Positions 17,435 to 26,900 are shown, counted from the stretch's first letter. The stretch is 64,000 nucleotides of DNA from Pseudozobellia thermophila (GCF_900141855.1 NZ_FQYU01000005.1:193790-257789), one strand, 5' to 3'. The notes: a model not told the origin generated them from the letters alone. Numbers and translations: made by a program.

Positions 17435-18023
17435 TAAAGTTTTTGTGAACGAATTGCCCTTGATCTTGACAAATAAGATTTCGGAAACCGCCAATGGCGA
17501 TTATTTTCCCTTGAACGAAAATTCCATCAAGGAGGCTATCAAGTCCTTGAAGAAAAAAAAACTTCCCGCAGCCTATATATACCATCCCAATCACGAGGAA
17601 ATCTTAAAGAAATTTACCAAAGAGATCCCGCTTGTGGTGGCCGCAGGGGGTGTGGTGACCAATGAAGTGGGGGAGGTGCTCTTTATATACCGCAACGACA
17701 AATGGGATCTGCCCAAGGGAAAGCTCGACAAAGGCGAATCGATCGAGGATTGCGCCATACGTGAAGTGATGGAGGAGACCGGGGTAAAAAACCTAAGGAT
17801 AGAGAATTTTTTACGCACGACCTACCATGTTTTCGGGAACAATGGAAAGAACACGCTCAAAGAGGTTCACTGGTACGCCATGAAGACCGATTATACCGGC
17901 AAGTTAAAACCTGAAAAGAAGGAGGGCATAATGAAGGTCCGATGGAAGGGTCCGCAAAAGATACAAAAGGCGCTTCAAAATTCCTATCCCAATATAAAAC
18001 TGTTGTTCGGCGATTGGAATTAG
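17430..18023 (+). CDS. NUDIX hydrolase
   Basis: 197 residues. The Nudix box reads GKLDKGESIEDCAIREVMEETG, split as G-x5-E then x7-REVMEETG, giving the metal-binding helix for pyrophosphohydrolysis. The N-terminal 65 residues are an extension (MYKVFVNELPLILT) shared with Bacteroidetes relatives. The substrate is not identifiable; nucleotide diphosphate derivatives are usual. I take the ATG at 17430, not the in-frame ATG at 17421, because relatives begin MYKVFVN. The stop codon overlaps the stop of the convergent M14 peptidase gene by 4 nt. Confidence 0.9.
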   Translation: MYKVFVNELPLILTNKISETANGDYFPLNENSIKEAIKSLKKKKLPAAYIYHPNHEEILKKFTKEIPLVVAAGGVVTNEVGEVLFIYRNDKWDLPKGKLDKGESIEDCAIREVMEETGVKNLRIENFLRTTYHVFGNNGKNTLKEVHWYAMKTDYTGKLKPEKKEGIMKVRWKGPQKIQKALQNSYPNIKLLFGDWN

Positions 18024-19807
18024 TCGGTGTACACGCTGTCCCGTGGCACGCGATACACGGGGTAAAGCATATGGGCGTCTTCGTAGTATTCCGATCTCTT
18101 GTAGATCCAATCGAGTTGTGCGTACCAATTGGAGGCAAACTCGGGCTCATTCTCCCGCTTGGTCTCGAAACTGTCCCTGAGAGCTTGGTTTTCCTGTAAT
18201 AGTTTAAAGGCTATATCTTCAAAGACATAGGGAGAAAACCCTTCTTTTCGTTGCAAGATCGGGTCGAAAAAGTTCCAATTGAAAAACGAGTCGTGCGCCT
18301 GGGGCTCCAAGGTTTCCAAAATATACCTGATGCCTTTTTGGTCGGTGGGAATGTACAGGTCCCCTTGCTGTAACATCACTTTTTGGGTACTTGCCTGCAC
18401 CTCGGTATCGCTATGCGGGTAATGGCCTTCATAGGGTTTCCGCGATGTCGCGTAGTTTTTGATCCTATAGGTTTCGACCGTGACCAGGGTGTCTTTCAAA
18501 AATGTTTCGTAATCGATGTGGTTCAGGTCTAAAAGCGCCTTGACGCGCGACCAACCCTTTTTGAGAATATAGGCCTTGGGGATCGAAACCGAATCCGTAG
18601 CCTTGTAATAATTTTGATAGGTGACCTCTTTGGTAAAAGGTCGGTTTCGGTCGTATTTCAGTCGTGGTAATCCCGTTACCCTACTCGTTAGGGTATCGGC
18701 TTCATACCCCTTAAAGTTCAATGTGGTCGAACGGGTCGTGTCAACGGCCCATTGGGTGGGGTAGTATTTCCAATCCTTGTAGCTGTGCTGGGCCTCGGCA
18801 CGCAGGCGTTTTATTTTGTCCTTGTCCCTTTCGGCGATGTCCATCATTGTCTTCATCAACAGGTAAGTGCCCTCCACCCTTTTTTTGTAGGGTTTTAGCA
18901 TATGGGTCTCGACCATAAGGCCCAAGGTGTTCCACAGGGCCGTGTATCCGGTAGAATAGCGGGGGTAGTCCATAAATTGCGAAAAACCATTTTCAGGTAC
19001 CGTATTGAAAACGTTTACGTAAGGGGTAATTTCCCAATGGTTTTCCCTTAGTTTTTCTTCCAAAGAAGGCATCATCCCGTGGTGCAGGTAGTCGCCCAGT
19101 TCCCCGCCCAATTTGTTGTGCTGGGTAAAGAGGTGGGTGAGGGTATATTGATAATCGGCCCCATTGCTTACGTGGTTATCGATAAAAATATCGGGCTGTA
19201 CCATGTGGAATATTTGATAGAAGGTACGGGCGTTTTTGGAGTCGGCCTTTATAAAATCGCGGTTGAGGTCGTAGTTGAGGGCATTTCCCCTAAAGCCGTA
19301 TGAGCGCGGACCGTTCTGGTTGACCCGGGTATTGCCGTTGCGGTTGAGCGCCCCGCCGATATTGTATATGGGGATGGTAACGATGATCGTATTTTCGGGT
19401 GCCGGCAGTTGGCCCGTGGCAAGGTCGCGGTACAGCATCATGGTGGCATCGATGCCATCGCTTTCGCCCGGATGGATACCGTTGTTGATCAGTATAATGG
19501 TCTTCTTGTCGCCGATTTTCTGGAAATTGAAATCCCCATCGGGGTTATAGGTGACAATATGTAACGGATAACCGCTATCGGTCGAGCCAAGGGTCTGCAT
19601 GTTGATTTCCGGAAATTCCTTGGCCAGTCGAATATAAAAGTCAATGGTTTGAAGGTAGGTTGCCGTCTCCTCGCCATTGCTTATTTCGAAATGTGTCGGA
19701 TAGTTGGTGCCCTTGTCCTCTTCCTCGGTTTCGCAGGATAGGAGTATGAAGGTGCATGCCAAAAGAAACAAGGGCTTCAGGTTTTGAACGTAGCGCTTTT
19801 TTCCCAT
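18020..19807 (-). CDS. M14-family zinc carboxypeptidase-like lipoprotein
   Basis: 595 residues. The N-terminus has a lipobox (FILLSCETEEED), so the protein is probably lipid-anchored in the cell envelope. The M14 catalytic domain covers about 40-330: zinc ligands in GIHPGESDG (HxxE) and the third His in FIDNHVSNG, with the candidate general base Glu in VETHMLKP. The C-terminal 250 residues form an additional region with no motif I recognise. It likely trims peptides in the periplasm or outside the cell. Monocistronic; its 3' end overlaps the NUDIX stop. Confidence 0.87.
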   Translation of the reverse strand: MGKKRYVQNLKPLFLLACTFILLSCETEEEDKGTNYPTHFEISNGEETATYLQTIDFYIRLAKEFPEINMQTLGSTDSGYPLHIVTYNPDGDFNFQKIGDKKTIILINNGIHPGESDGIDATMMLYRDLATGQLPAPENTIIVTIPIYNIGGALNRNGNTRVNQNGPRSYGFRGNALNYDLNRDFIKADSKNARTFYQIFHMVQPDIFIDNHVSNGADYQYTLTHLFTQHNKLGGELGDYLHHGMMPSLEEKLRENHWEITPYVNVFNTVPENGFSQFMDYPRYSTGYTALWNTLGLMVETHMLKPYKKRVEGTYLLMKTMMDIAERDKDKIKRLRAEAQHSYKDWKYYPTQWAVDTTRSTTLNFKGYEADTLTSRVTGLPRLKYDRNRPFTKEVTYQNYYKATDSVSIPKAYILKKGWSRVKALLDLNHIDYETFLKDTLVTVETYRIKNYATSRKPYEGHYPHSDTEVQASTQKVMLQQGDLYIPTDQKGIRYILETLEPQAHDSFFNWNFFDPILQRKEGFSPYVFEDIAFKLLQENQALRDSFETKRENEPEFASNWYAQLDWIYKRSEYYEDAHMLYPVYRVPRDSVYTD

Positions 19808-19911
19808 ATCGCAAAATTACGCAAAAAGGCATTCAAAGCTGAAGAAAATTGTATTTCCGTACCGTTTACGGCCCCATGGGCCTTCGATGTGGAAGGAGGG
19901 TGTGGAGGGGG

Positions 19912-20316
19912 TTACGCTTTTTTGGTAATCTTGGCAATCTCTTCCTTAAAAAGGGGTTTTTGGTTGTAGGCGATGTGGTGGTCGGTCAACATTTGATAGT
20001 GTTCCCATTTCTCTTTGTCGCGGCAGTCTATCGACGAAGTAATGATGTTTATTCGAACCTTTTTTGGTGATGCTATGGTTATAAACTCTTCGAGAAATTG
20101 CCACCCGTCCATGATGGGCATGTTGATGTCGAGGAAAATGACATCGGGCAACTGGCCTCCCTCCCCCAAATGGCTTTTAATGCCCTCAATGGCTTGTTTT
20201 CCATTGGAATAGGAAGTGATGTTTTCACAGGAAATCACCAGACTTAGCATTTTTCGCACGCCGAAAACGGTAATCGGATCATCGTCAATTATACAGATGC
20301 TATCAAATTGTGTCAT
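19912..20316 (-). CDS. Receiver-only response regulator
   Basis: 134-residue CheY-like receiver with no output domain. The acidic pocket is IIDDDP near residues 8-13, the phosphoacceptor Asp is in VIFLDINMPIMDG (about 58), the switch Thr/Ser is in NIITSSID, and the conserved Lys is in NQKPLFKEE. It overlaps the histidine kinase gene by 14 bp, so the kinase is its presumed partner. Without an output domain it must act by protein contact or as part of a phosphorelay. Confidence 0.93.
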   Translation of the reverse strand: MTQFDSICIIDDDPITVFGVRKMLSLVISCENITSYSNGKQAIEGIKSHLGEGGQLPDVIFLDINMPIMDGWQFLEEFITIASPKKVRINIITSSIDCRDKEKWEHYQMLTDHHIAYNQKPLFKEEIAKITKKA

Positions 20317-22150
20317 TAAAATGTATCTTGAATATGGTGCCGGTGCCGACCGTGCTGCTAACGGTTATTTGCCCCTTCATTGCTTCTATTTGGTTTTTGG
20401 TTATGTACAACCCGATTCCCCGGCTATCCTTGTGGTGGTGAAAGGTTTTGTACATACCGAAAAGTTTGTCCCCGTATTTTTTCAGGTCTATGCCCAGTCC
20501 GTTGTCTTCGACGGAAAGAATGGTCTTCCCCTTTTCTTGGGCGGTGCTCAATTTGACTATGGGATCCCTTTTGGGATCTTTGTACTTTATGGCATTGGTA
20601 ATAAAGTTGATCAAGATGCTTTCGATGTAGGTGGGTACGACATTGATCTTCAGTTCTTCGTCTACTTCGTTGATAACGGTAGCCTTGTTTTTATGGATAA
20701 AGGCGGTAAGGTTTTGTGTGACCACATTGATCTTGTCGCTCAGTTTGATGGGTTTTCTCTCCAGTCCGGCATTGGTGTTCAGTGCCACTACCTCATTGAG
20801 GTTTTCCAAGGTCTCCATTAAATTGTTGGAGGCAGTGGTAAGCATTCGTATGATGTTCTTTTTTTCCTTTTCATCCTTTTCGTCGACCAAAAATTCCAAC
20901 AACATCGAGAAGTTGGCGGTATGCGAACGCAGGTTGTGCGAAATGATATGCGCAAAGTTGACCAGTTTTTTGTTCTGTAAGGAAGCCACGTCTACCAAAT
21001 CGCGGAGTTTTTCCTCCTTTTGCTTAAGGTCGGTAATATCGTGACTTATTCCGACGATGCCCGCTGCCTGGCCATTTTCATCGATCAGCGGTATTTTCGA
21101 GACCAAGAAGTTGGTTATCTTCCCTTTTTTGTCCCTTATGTTGCTCTGCTTGTTAAGGATGGGTTCAAGGGTATCCATTACTTTTTGGTCTTCCTTGTTC
21201 AACTCCTTGGCTATATCGGAATCGTAAAGGTCGAAGTTGGTTTTGCCAAGGATGTCGCTAGGGTCGGGAATGCCCAAATATTTGCATTCGGCCTTGTTGA
21301 CCAGAATTTTACGCGATTCCCTGTCTTTGATGTAAATGTTAAGGGGGAGGTGGTCTATTAAGGTGTGGAGCAACTTTTCGTTGGCCTTGGTCTTGGCCTC
21401 GGAGAGCACTTTGTCGTTGATATTTTGAAAAGTACCCCTTAGGGCCACTAGTTTACCGTCTTCATAGGTCGGGGTACCGTTCGACTGTACCCATATTTCA
21501 TTCCCCTTGGCCGTGATAATCACCAATTTTTCACTCCATGACGTACCGTTGGTCATGGCCTCGTGCAACGCCATGGAAATTAGGTTTTTGCTATACCCTT
21601 CTTTGTAAAAACCGATGGCATCTTCTATGGTCGGTACAAAATTTTCGGGTACCTCGTGGATTTTTCTGGTAACATTGCACCATACCAACGAATCTTGGAG
21701 GATATTGTAATCCCAGCTTCCGATCTTACCTATTTCCGAAATGATGTCGAGCTTTGACCTAAGTCGTTTGAGGTTGGTCTCGTTAAGCTTTTGCTGGGTT
21801 ATGTCGTTGACAGTGATGATGAGGCCTATTGACTTTCCTTCGTTATCGAACCAAGGGTTGCAGCTCCATTCCAACCATTTACAACTCGTCGGGTCATAGG
21901 TGCATTCCTCGAAAGACTTGTCGGTCTTTTCGGATAGAATGTCGATAAGGGTGTTGACGATCTTGTTTTTTGAACTTGAGAAAAGGTAGTCGATTCGCTT
22001 GCCGAAAACATCGTCGGGGTGCAGGTCGAAGAACTTTAGCCACACATCGGACGCATAGACAACCTTGAGTTCCGTATTCACAAAAGCCGTTGCCGATGGC
22101 AATTGTTTAATATGGTGACTATGTTTGTCTATTTGTGGTCCTTTCGGCAT
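20303..22150 (-). CDS. Soluble PAS-domain sensor histidine kinase
   Basis: 615 residues with no transmembrane segment, so probably cytosolic. Three PAS-type domains are visible at about 15-115, 125-245 and 260-380; the first and third end in the typical VNDITQQ and SHDITDL. The dimerisation helix carries the phosphoacceptor His in FAHIISHNLRSHTANF (near residue 400). The HATPase domain (about 480-612) shows N-box ITNAIKYKDP, G1 VEDNGLGID and G2 SRGIGLYITK. The PAS ligand or cofactor is unknown. It overlaps the receiver gene downstream. Confidence 0.93.
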   Translation of the reverse strand: MPKGPQIDKHSHHIKQLPSATAFVNTELKVVYASDVWLKFFDLHPDDVFGKRIDYLFSSSKNKIVNTLIDILSEKTDKSFEECTYDPTSCKWLEWSCNPWFDNEGKSIGLIITVNDITQQKLNETNLKRLRSKLDIISEIGKIGSWDYNILQDSLVWCNVTRKIHEVPENFVPTIEDAIGFYKEGYSKNLISMALHEAMTNGTSWSEKLVIITAKGNEIWVQSNGTPTYEDGKLVALRGTFQNINDKVLSEAKTKANEKLLHTLIDHLPLNIYIKDRESRKILVNKAECKYLGIPDPSDILGKTNFDLYDSDIAKELNKEDQKVMDTLEPILNKQSNIRDKKGKITNFLVSKIPLIDENGQAAGIVGISHDITDLKQKEEKLRDLVDVASLQNKKLVNFAHIISHNLRSHTANFSMLLEFLVDEKDEKEKKNIIRMLTTASNNLMETLENLNEVVALNTNAGLERKPIKLSDKINVVTQNLTAFIHKNKATVINEVDEELKINVVPTYIESILINFITNAIKYKDPKRDPIVKLSTAQEKGKTILSVEDNGLGIDLKKYGDKLFGMYKTFHHHKDSRGIGLYITKNQIEAMKGQITVSSTVGTGTIFKIHFNDTI

Positions 22151-22390
22151 AATAGCGAAATTTCGTACTAAAGTAGAGCGACTAAAGAATATATCTAAAG
22201 GTTTGTTGTGAATACCATGAAAGCCGTTGTTTGGTTAACGAATCAAGTGGTTTAATATTTTTACAACCTCTAGAAAGTTATTTCCTACAAAGGCCCTTTT
22301 GTTTTTTGAGTTGGTGGGCAAGAAAGAAAAATTATGGAAAATGAGCTGCCAAAGAAACGCTAAAATTTGCGTATATAGTGAAAAATACAG

Positions 22391-22846
22391 TTATGGAACG
22401 CGAACCGTTTCGGGAACCAAACCCGTATAATCGCCTCCATTTCGTATAACATCCCTAACGATGGAAGAGCTTATGTAAGATTTTCCTGATGATGTGAGCA
22501 AAAATACGGTCTCTATTTCGGAAAGTTTTCGGTTGGTATGGGCTATGGCCTTTTCGAACTCAAAATCGGCCGGGTTCCGAAGTCCCCTCAAGATGAAGTT
22601 TGCCTCCATTTTCTTACAAAAATCAACCGTGAGGCCTTCGTAGGTACGGACCTTTATTTTGGGCTCGTTCAAGAAGGCCTTGCTTATAAATTCCATGCGC
22701 TGCTCTAGGGTGAACATGTATTTTTTTTCCGAGTTTACCCCAATGGCTATGATTATTTCGTCGAACAGGGTAATGCCCCTCATGATAATGTCAAAATGGC
22801 CCAAGGTCAAAGGGTCGAATGAACCTGGGAAAATCGCGCGTTTCAT
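22391..22846 (-). CDS. coaD: Pantetheine-phosphate adenylyltransferase
   Basis: Transfers AMP from ATP to 4'-phosphopantetheine, the penultimate CoA step. 151 residues from the ATG at 22846 (MKRAIFPGSFDPLTLGH), the normal family size; an in-frame ATG at 22966 would add 40 residues overlapping ddl and is rejected. The nucleotidyltransferase HxGH motif is TLGHFD, and the C-terminal ISSSIVRDV matches the family's ISSTxVR. It follows ddl on the minus strand after 79 nt. Confidence 0.97.
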   Translation of the reverse strand: MKRAIFPGSFDPLTLGHFDIIMRGITLFDEIIIAIGVNSEKKYMFTLEQRMEFISKAFLNEPKIKVRTYEGLTVDFCKKMEANFILRGLRNPADFEFEKAIAHTNRKLSEIETVFLLTSSGKSYISSSIVRDVIRNGGDYTGLVPETVRVP

Positions 22847-22925
22847 AGTTTTTGGTTTTCGGTTTAATCCCCCTCTTTGGGGGTGGATCGGTTGCAAGGC
22901 CACGTGGGGCCCTTGGCTTTTAAAG

Positions 22926-23909
22926 TTAGGTATTTTTCTTGAGGGCCTCTTCAATGGCGCTTTCAAACAGCTCCGACATGCTTATGCCCGCGGTTTTGGC
23001 CTGTTGGGGTAGTATGCTTTCGGCCGTGAGGCCGGGCGTGGTATTCATTTCGAGCATGTAGGGTTCATCGCCGATAAAAATGAACTCGCTTCTCGAATAT
23101 CCCTTCATTTTTAGTACTTCGTAAGCCCGTTTGGCCGTTTCGACGACGTTCCGTTCTTGTTCGGGGCTCAGCCTGGCGGGCGTTATTTCCTTTGATTTGC
23201 CTTGGTATTTTGCCTCATAGTCGAAAAAATCGTTTTCACTTACGATTTCGGTAATGGGCAATACCTTCGTTTGTCCCTTGTAGGTGATGACGCCTACCGA
23301 AACCTCGGTTCCGTCGAGAAACGACTCGATGATCACCTCGTCGTCCTCTTGGTAGGCCTTTTGGATTGCGGGCCCGAGATCTTCGGCCTGGTACACCTTT
23401 GATATCCCAAAGCTACTGCCCGCTTTGTTGGCCTTAACAAAGCAAGGTAGGCCGACTTTGTCCACAATGGCCTGAACATCGATAGGGTCGCCAAGATTCA
23501 AGTAGAACGAAGTGGCCGATTTGATGCCATAGGGCCTTAAGGTGCTTAGCAAATCGCGTTTGTTGAAGGTCAGGGCAGACTGGTAGTAATCGCACGAGGT
23601 CTGGGGTATGTTCAACAATTCGAAATAGGCCTGCATCAGTCCGTCTTCGCCCGGTGTACCGTGAATGGCGTTGAACACGCAGTCAAAGTTTATTTTTTGG
23701 CCATCGATATCGATCGAAAAATCACCTTTGTCGATGGGGTGTTCCTTCCGGTTATCGTCTACATAAACCCATTTCTCCCTTAAGATATGAATGCGGTAGC
23801 AATCGTATTTGTCTTTGTCGAGCGAATCGTAAACTACGTTGCCACTCTTTAACGAGATTTCAACTTCACTGGAATAACCGCCCATGATAATGGCAATATG
23901 TTTTTTCAT
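22926..23909 (-). CDS. ddl: D-alanine--D-alanine ligase
   Basis: 327-residue ATP-grasp enzyme joining two D-Ala for peptidoglycan precursors. It shows the N-terminal MGGYSSEVEISLKSG, the ATP-binding segment PCFVKANKAGSSFGISKV, and the metal-site run EFIFIGDEPYMLEMNTTPGLT containing the catalytic Glu and Asn. Length is normal. It lies upstream of coaD on the same strand; the divergent gene encodes a PASTA protein, a domain that often binds peptidoglycan. Confidence 0.97.
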   Translation of the reverse strand: MKKHIAIIMGGYSSEVEISLKSGNVVYDSLDKDKYDCYRIHILREKWVYVDDNRKEHPIDKGDFSIDIDGQKINFDCVFNAIHGTPGEDGLMQAYFELLNIPQTSCDYYQSALTFNKRDLLSTLRPYGIKSATSFYLNLGDPIDVQAIVDKVGLPCFVKANKAGSSFGISKVYQAEDLGPAIQKAYQEDDEVIIESFLDGTEVSVGVITYKGQTKVLPITEIVSENDFFDYEAKYQGKSKEITPARLSPEQERNVVETAKRAYEVLKMKGYSRSEFIFIGDEPYMLEMNTTPGLTAESILPQQAKTAGISMSELFESAIEEALKKNT

Positions 23910-24141
23910 TCTGCTAAATTATTTGCTTGGCATTTTCAAAGAAAAGAAAAAGTACCAGATTTTTTATGTTTTTTTTGATAGTGTAGTAAAAAAATAAGTT
24001 TTAATTTTTTCGGTGTAATTAGGGTTAAAGTAAGAATAAGGAAGTCTTTTTTTCGTTTAATTGAAAAGCGGGTATCCGTTTAGACTTTGTCGTTAATTAT
24101 TTAAGTTGGGGACAAACAAAGCATGAAACGACTTCATTACT

Positions 24142-24149
24142 TATATTTG
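24142..24149 (+). promoter_or_regulatory. Candidate -7 element for the PASTA-rluD operon
   Basis: TATATTTG ending 19 nt before the ATG at 24169, with a predicted start near 24155. No TTG at the standard -33 spacing (the nearest, at 24106-24108, is too far). The rest of the 258-bp gap from ddl is AT-rich without further recognisable elements. Confidence 0.45.
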
Positions 24150-24168
24150 TCGCGTTTAAACTTGCCTT

Positions 24169-24756
24169 ATGCGTAATTTTTTCAATTTTTTAAGAAGCAG
24201 GGTGTTTCTGATCCAGTTGGGTTTGGCCGTTCTGGTGTCGATACTTTTGGTTTTCTTGACCCTAAGGTGGTTGGATAGTACCACCAACCACGGTGAATTT
24301 GTAATCGTACCCGATTTTTCAAAAATGTCGGTTCCCGAGATGAGAAAATCGGTAGAGGAGGCCGGCCTGCGTTACGAGGTCTTGGACTCGGCGAACTACA
24401 ATCCCGATTATCCGAGGTTTTCGATCATCGATCAAAACCCACCTGCGGGCAATAAGGTCAAACAAAACCGCAAGATTTATTTTACGGTCAACCCTTCAGG
24501 CTATAAGAAGGTAAGCATACCAAAGATAATCCAGGTTACCCAGCGTAACGCCACGTCGATGTTGCGGGCCGTTGGGCTCGATGTGCAAAGGGTAACCTAT
24601 ATCGATGAGCTGGGCAAGGACATGGTGTACCACATCAAGTACAAGGGCAAATATGTAAAGCCCGGCGACAAATTGCCGAAAACCTCCAAAATTGAACTGG
24701 TCTGTGGAAACGGCACCATAACCGACCAAGCTCGGGTTCAAGCCGATTCGGAATAG
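24169..24756 (+). CDS. Membrane-anchored PASTA domain protein
   Basis: 195 residues. A short cytoplasmic N-terminus is followed by one transmembrane helix (about 13-34, FLIQLGLAVLVSILLVFL) and two PASTA repeats in the periplasm (about 42-112 and 113-188), each beginning with the V-P-D-F or I-P-K-I type motif. There is no kinase domain, unlike PASTA Ser/Thr kinases of Gram-positives. PASTA domains bind muropeptides or beta-lactams in some proteins; the role of this stand-alone form is not established. It is followed after 3 nt by rluD, a pairing widely seen in Bacteroidetes. Confidence 0.9.
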   Translation: MRNFFNFLRSRVFLIQLGLAVLVSILLVFLTLRWLDSTTNHGEFVIVPDFSKMSVPEMRKSVEEAGLRYEVLDSANYNPDYPRFSIIDQNPPAGNKVKQNRKIYFTVNPSGYKKVSIPKIIQVTQRNATSMLRAVGLDVQRVTYIDELGKDMVYHIKYKGKYVKPGDKLPKTSKIELVCGNGTITDQARVQADSE

Positions 24757-24759
24757 CCT

Positions 24760-25785
24760 ATGCAAGCACAACAGAATCCCGATTTTAGCGATGACGAACT
24801 TTTTGAGCATCACAGCTTCGTGGCCTCAAAAGGACAGGAACCCTTGCGGGTAGATAAGTTCTTGATGAATTTTATCGAGTACGCTACGCGCAACAAAATC
24901 CAGCAGGCGGCCAAAAACGGGCACATTTGGGTCAATGGCGCCATCGTAAAACAGAATTACAAGGTAAAGCCCGGCGACGAGGTAAAGGTAATGTTCGAGC
25001 ATCCGCCGCACGAGTTTTTATTGGTGCCCGAAGACATACCCTTGGATATCGTGTACGAAGACGACGTGTTGCTCGTGGTGAACAAACCTGCGGGCATGGT
25101 GGTGCACCCCGGGCACGGCAATTACTCGGGTACCCTTATCAACGCACTTCTATACCATATCAAAGATCTGCCCGTAAACAGCAACGAACGTCCCGGTCTG
25201 GTACACCGCATCGATAAGGATACTTCGGGCCTCTTGGTCGTGGCCAAGACCGAGGCGGCGATGACCCATTTGGCCAAGCAGTTTTTCGACAAGACTTCCG
25301 AACGCGAGTACATTGCCTTGGTCTGGGGCAATGTGGAAGAAGATCAGGGGACCATTGAGGGGCATATCGCGCGTAATCCCAAAAACCGATTGCAGATGCA
25401 GGTTTTTCCCGATGGGGACGAAGGCAAGGAAGCCGTTACCCATTATAAGGTGTTGGAGCGTTTGGGCTACGTCACCCTGGTCTCATGTCGGTTGGAGACC
25501 GGCCGTACCCACCAGATCCGGGTCCACATGAAATATATCGGGCATACCTTGTTTAACGATGAGAGGTACGGCGGAAACAAAATTCTTAAGGGAACCACCT
25601 TTACAAAGTACAAGCAGTTCGTAGACAATGCCTTTAAGATCTTGCCCAGACAGGCCCTGCATGCCAAAACCTTGGGCTTTACCCATCCGGTAACGGGCGA
25701 GGTCATGCGCTTCGACAGCGATATACCCCAAGATATGGCCGATTGTATCGACAAGTGGAGGCATTACTCCAAGCACAGCCAGTGA
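24760..25785 (+). CDS. rluD: RluA-family 23S rRNA pseudouridine synthase (RluD-like)
   Basis: 341 residues. An S4 RNA-binding domain (about 25-90; VDKFLMNFIEYATRNKIQQA) precedes the catalytic domain. The catalytic Asp is in LVHRIDKDTSGLLV (about residue 149), and the later GRTHQIRVHMKYIGHTL is a family signature. RluD-type enzymes modify helix 69 of 23S rRNA; the S4 plus RluA architecture and length favour RluD over RluC, but the sites are inferred. Starts 3 nt after the PASTA gene. Confidence 0.92.
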   Translation: MQAQQNPDFSDDELFEHHSFVASKGQEPLRVDKFLMNFIEYATRNKIQQAAKNGHIWVNGAIVKQNYKVKPGDEVKVMFEHPPHEFLLVPEDIPLDIVYEDDVLLVVNKPAGMVVHPGHGNYSGTLINALLYHIKDLPVNSNERPGLVHRIDKDTSGLLVVAKTEAAMTHLAKQFFDKTSEREYIALVWGNVEEDQGTIEGHIARNPKNRLQMQVFPDGDEGKEAVTHYKVLERLGYVTLVSCRLETGRTHQIRVHMKYIGHTLFNDERYGGNKILKGTTFTKYKQFVDNAFKILPRQALHAKTLGFTHPVTGEVMRFDSDIPQDMADCIDKWRHYSKHSQ

Positions 25786-25887
25786 GTATAAATTACCTCG
25801 ATAACGGTATCGACAAGTCTTGCCAAAAGAGGTAGGTTATCTGTTTGATCATCGTTATTTTTACACCATCAAACAATACGTTGCCCA

Positions 25888-26649
25888 ATGAAAATAGTTG
25901 TTTCTCCAGCAAAGTCGCTCGATTTTAAAAGTGAATATCCCCAAGTTGAGACCACTCAGCCTGTATTTCTGCAGGAAGCGCTCCAATTGAACCGGGTCCT
26001 TGCCAAGAAAAAGCCGAAGGCATTGAAGGAGCTTATGGGTATTTCCGATAATTTGGCCCAGTTGAACTGGGAACGCAACCAAAAGTTTGAAATTCCGTTT
26101 ACCCCCGAAAACGCAAGACCGGCCATTTTTACGTTTAGCGGCGATGTCTATCAGGGCCTTGACGCCTTTACCTTGGATGCATCCCAAATAGGGCAGCTCC
26201 AAGAGACCTTGCGAATACTGTCGGGCCTCTACGGCATACTGCGCCCGCTCGACCTTATGCAGGCCTATCGACTTGAAATGGGCACCAAACTCAAGGTTGG
26301 CCGAAAGAACAATCTATATGAATTTTGGAAAAACACCATTACCGAGGCCCTAAATGCCGAACTGGAAGAGGGCGAACTTTTTGTCAACCTGGCCAGTAAC
26401 GAATATTTTAACGCCGTTGATGTGCAAAAACTCAAGGTTCCCGTAATTGCCCCCGTTTTTAAGGATTGGAAAAACGATAAGCTAAAGATCATCAGCTTCT
26501 TTGCCAAAAAAGCAAGAGGGGCCATGGTGCGGTATATCGTCAATACCAATGCACAGTCCTTGGACGATATTAAGGGATTTGATTACGACGGGTACCGATT
26601 TAGTGAGGCACATTCCCTAAAGGAAAATGAACCGGTCTTTATCCGATAG
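25888..26649 (+). CDS. yaaA: YaaA-family peroxide stress protein
   Basis: 253-residue member of the YaaA/DUF328 family, with the conserved start MKIVVSPAKSLDF and the central FTFSGDVYQGLDAFTL. E. coli YaaA limits intracellular iron during H2O2 stress and binds DNA; that role is transferred here by family only. Later conserved blocks are VNLASNEYFNAVD and FFAKKARGAMVRYIV. Stand-alone gene, convergent with the THX gene, whose stop lies 1 nt away. Confidence 0.95.
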   Translation: MKIVVSPAKSLDFKSEYPQVETTQPVFLQEALQLNRVLAKKKPKALKELMGISDNLAQLNWERNQKFEIPFTPENARPAIFTFSGDVYQGLDAFTLDASQIGQLQETLRILSGLYGILRPLDLMQAYRLEMGTKLKVGRKNNLYEFWKNTITEALNAELEEGELFVNLASNEYFNAVDVQKLKVPVIAPVFKDWKNDKLKIISFFAKKARGAMVRYIVNTNAQSLDDIKGFDYDGYRFSEAHSLKENEPVFIR

Positions 26650-26650
26650 C

Positions 26651-26779
26651 CTACTTCTTTTTCTTGAGGTCGATCTTTTCCTCCACGGTGGGACGTCTCT
26701 TAATTTTTCGGGGTCGTCTGGCCCCATAAGAACGATTGGCGATCTTACCTCTTCTCGATTTGATATCTCCTTTTCCCAT
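26651..26779 (-). CDS. 30S ribosomal protein THX
   Basis: A 42-codon gene. The translation begins MGKGDIKSRRGKIANRSYG and continues ARRPRKIKRRP then a short Lys-rich tail (DLKKKK). It matches the bacterial THX family, a very basic peptide first seen buried at the top of the Thermus 30S head and conserved in Bacteroidetes. More than a third of the residues are Lys or Arg. The reading frame ends 2 nt from the yaaA stop on the opposite strand. Its promoter must lie in the 193-bp gap shared with pyc. Confidence 0.9.
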   Translation of the reverse strand: MGKGDIKSRRGKIANRSYGARRPRKIKRRPTVEEKIDLKKKK

Positions 26780-26900
26780 ATGTTGTTTCTTTCCCTAAAA
26801 ATAAGGGTTTGGGCCTATAAATTCAAAATAAGTGTCTAAAAACCACTTTTTTTGACCGTAAAAACATCACAAAATTCTTGTAATTTATGAGGCCATCGTA

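Noticed and set aside
22869-22883. CCCCC-TCTTT-GGGGG hairpin between ddl and coaD
   Set aside because: Short stem without a U-tract on the transcribed strand; not called as a terminator.
22846-22966. N-terminal extension of coaD up to an ATG at 22966
   Set aside because: Adds 40 residues before MKRAIFPGSFDP that overlap ddl and contain no conserved sequence.
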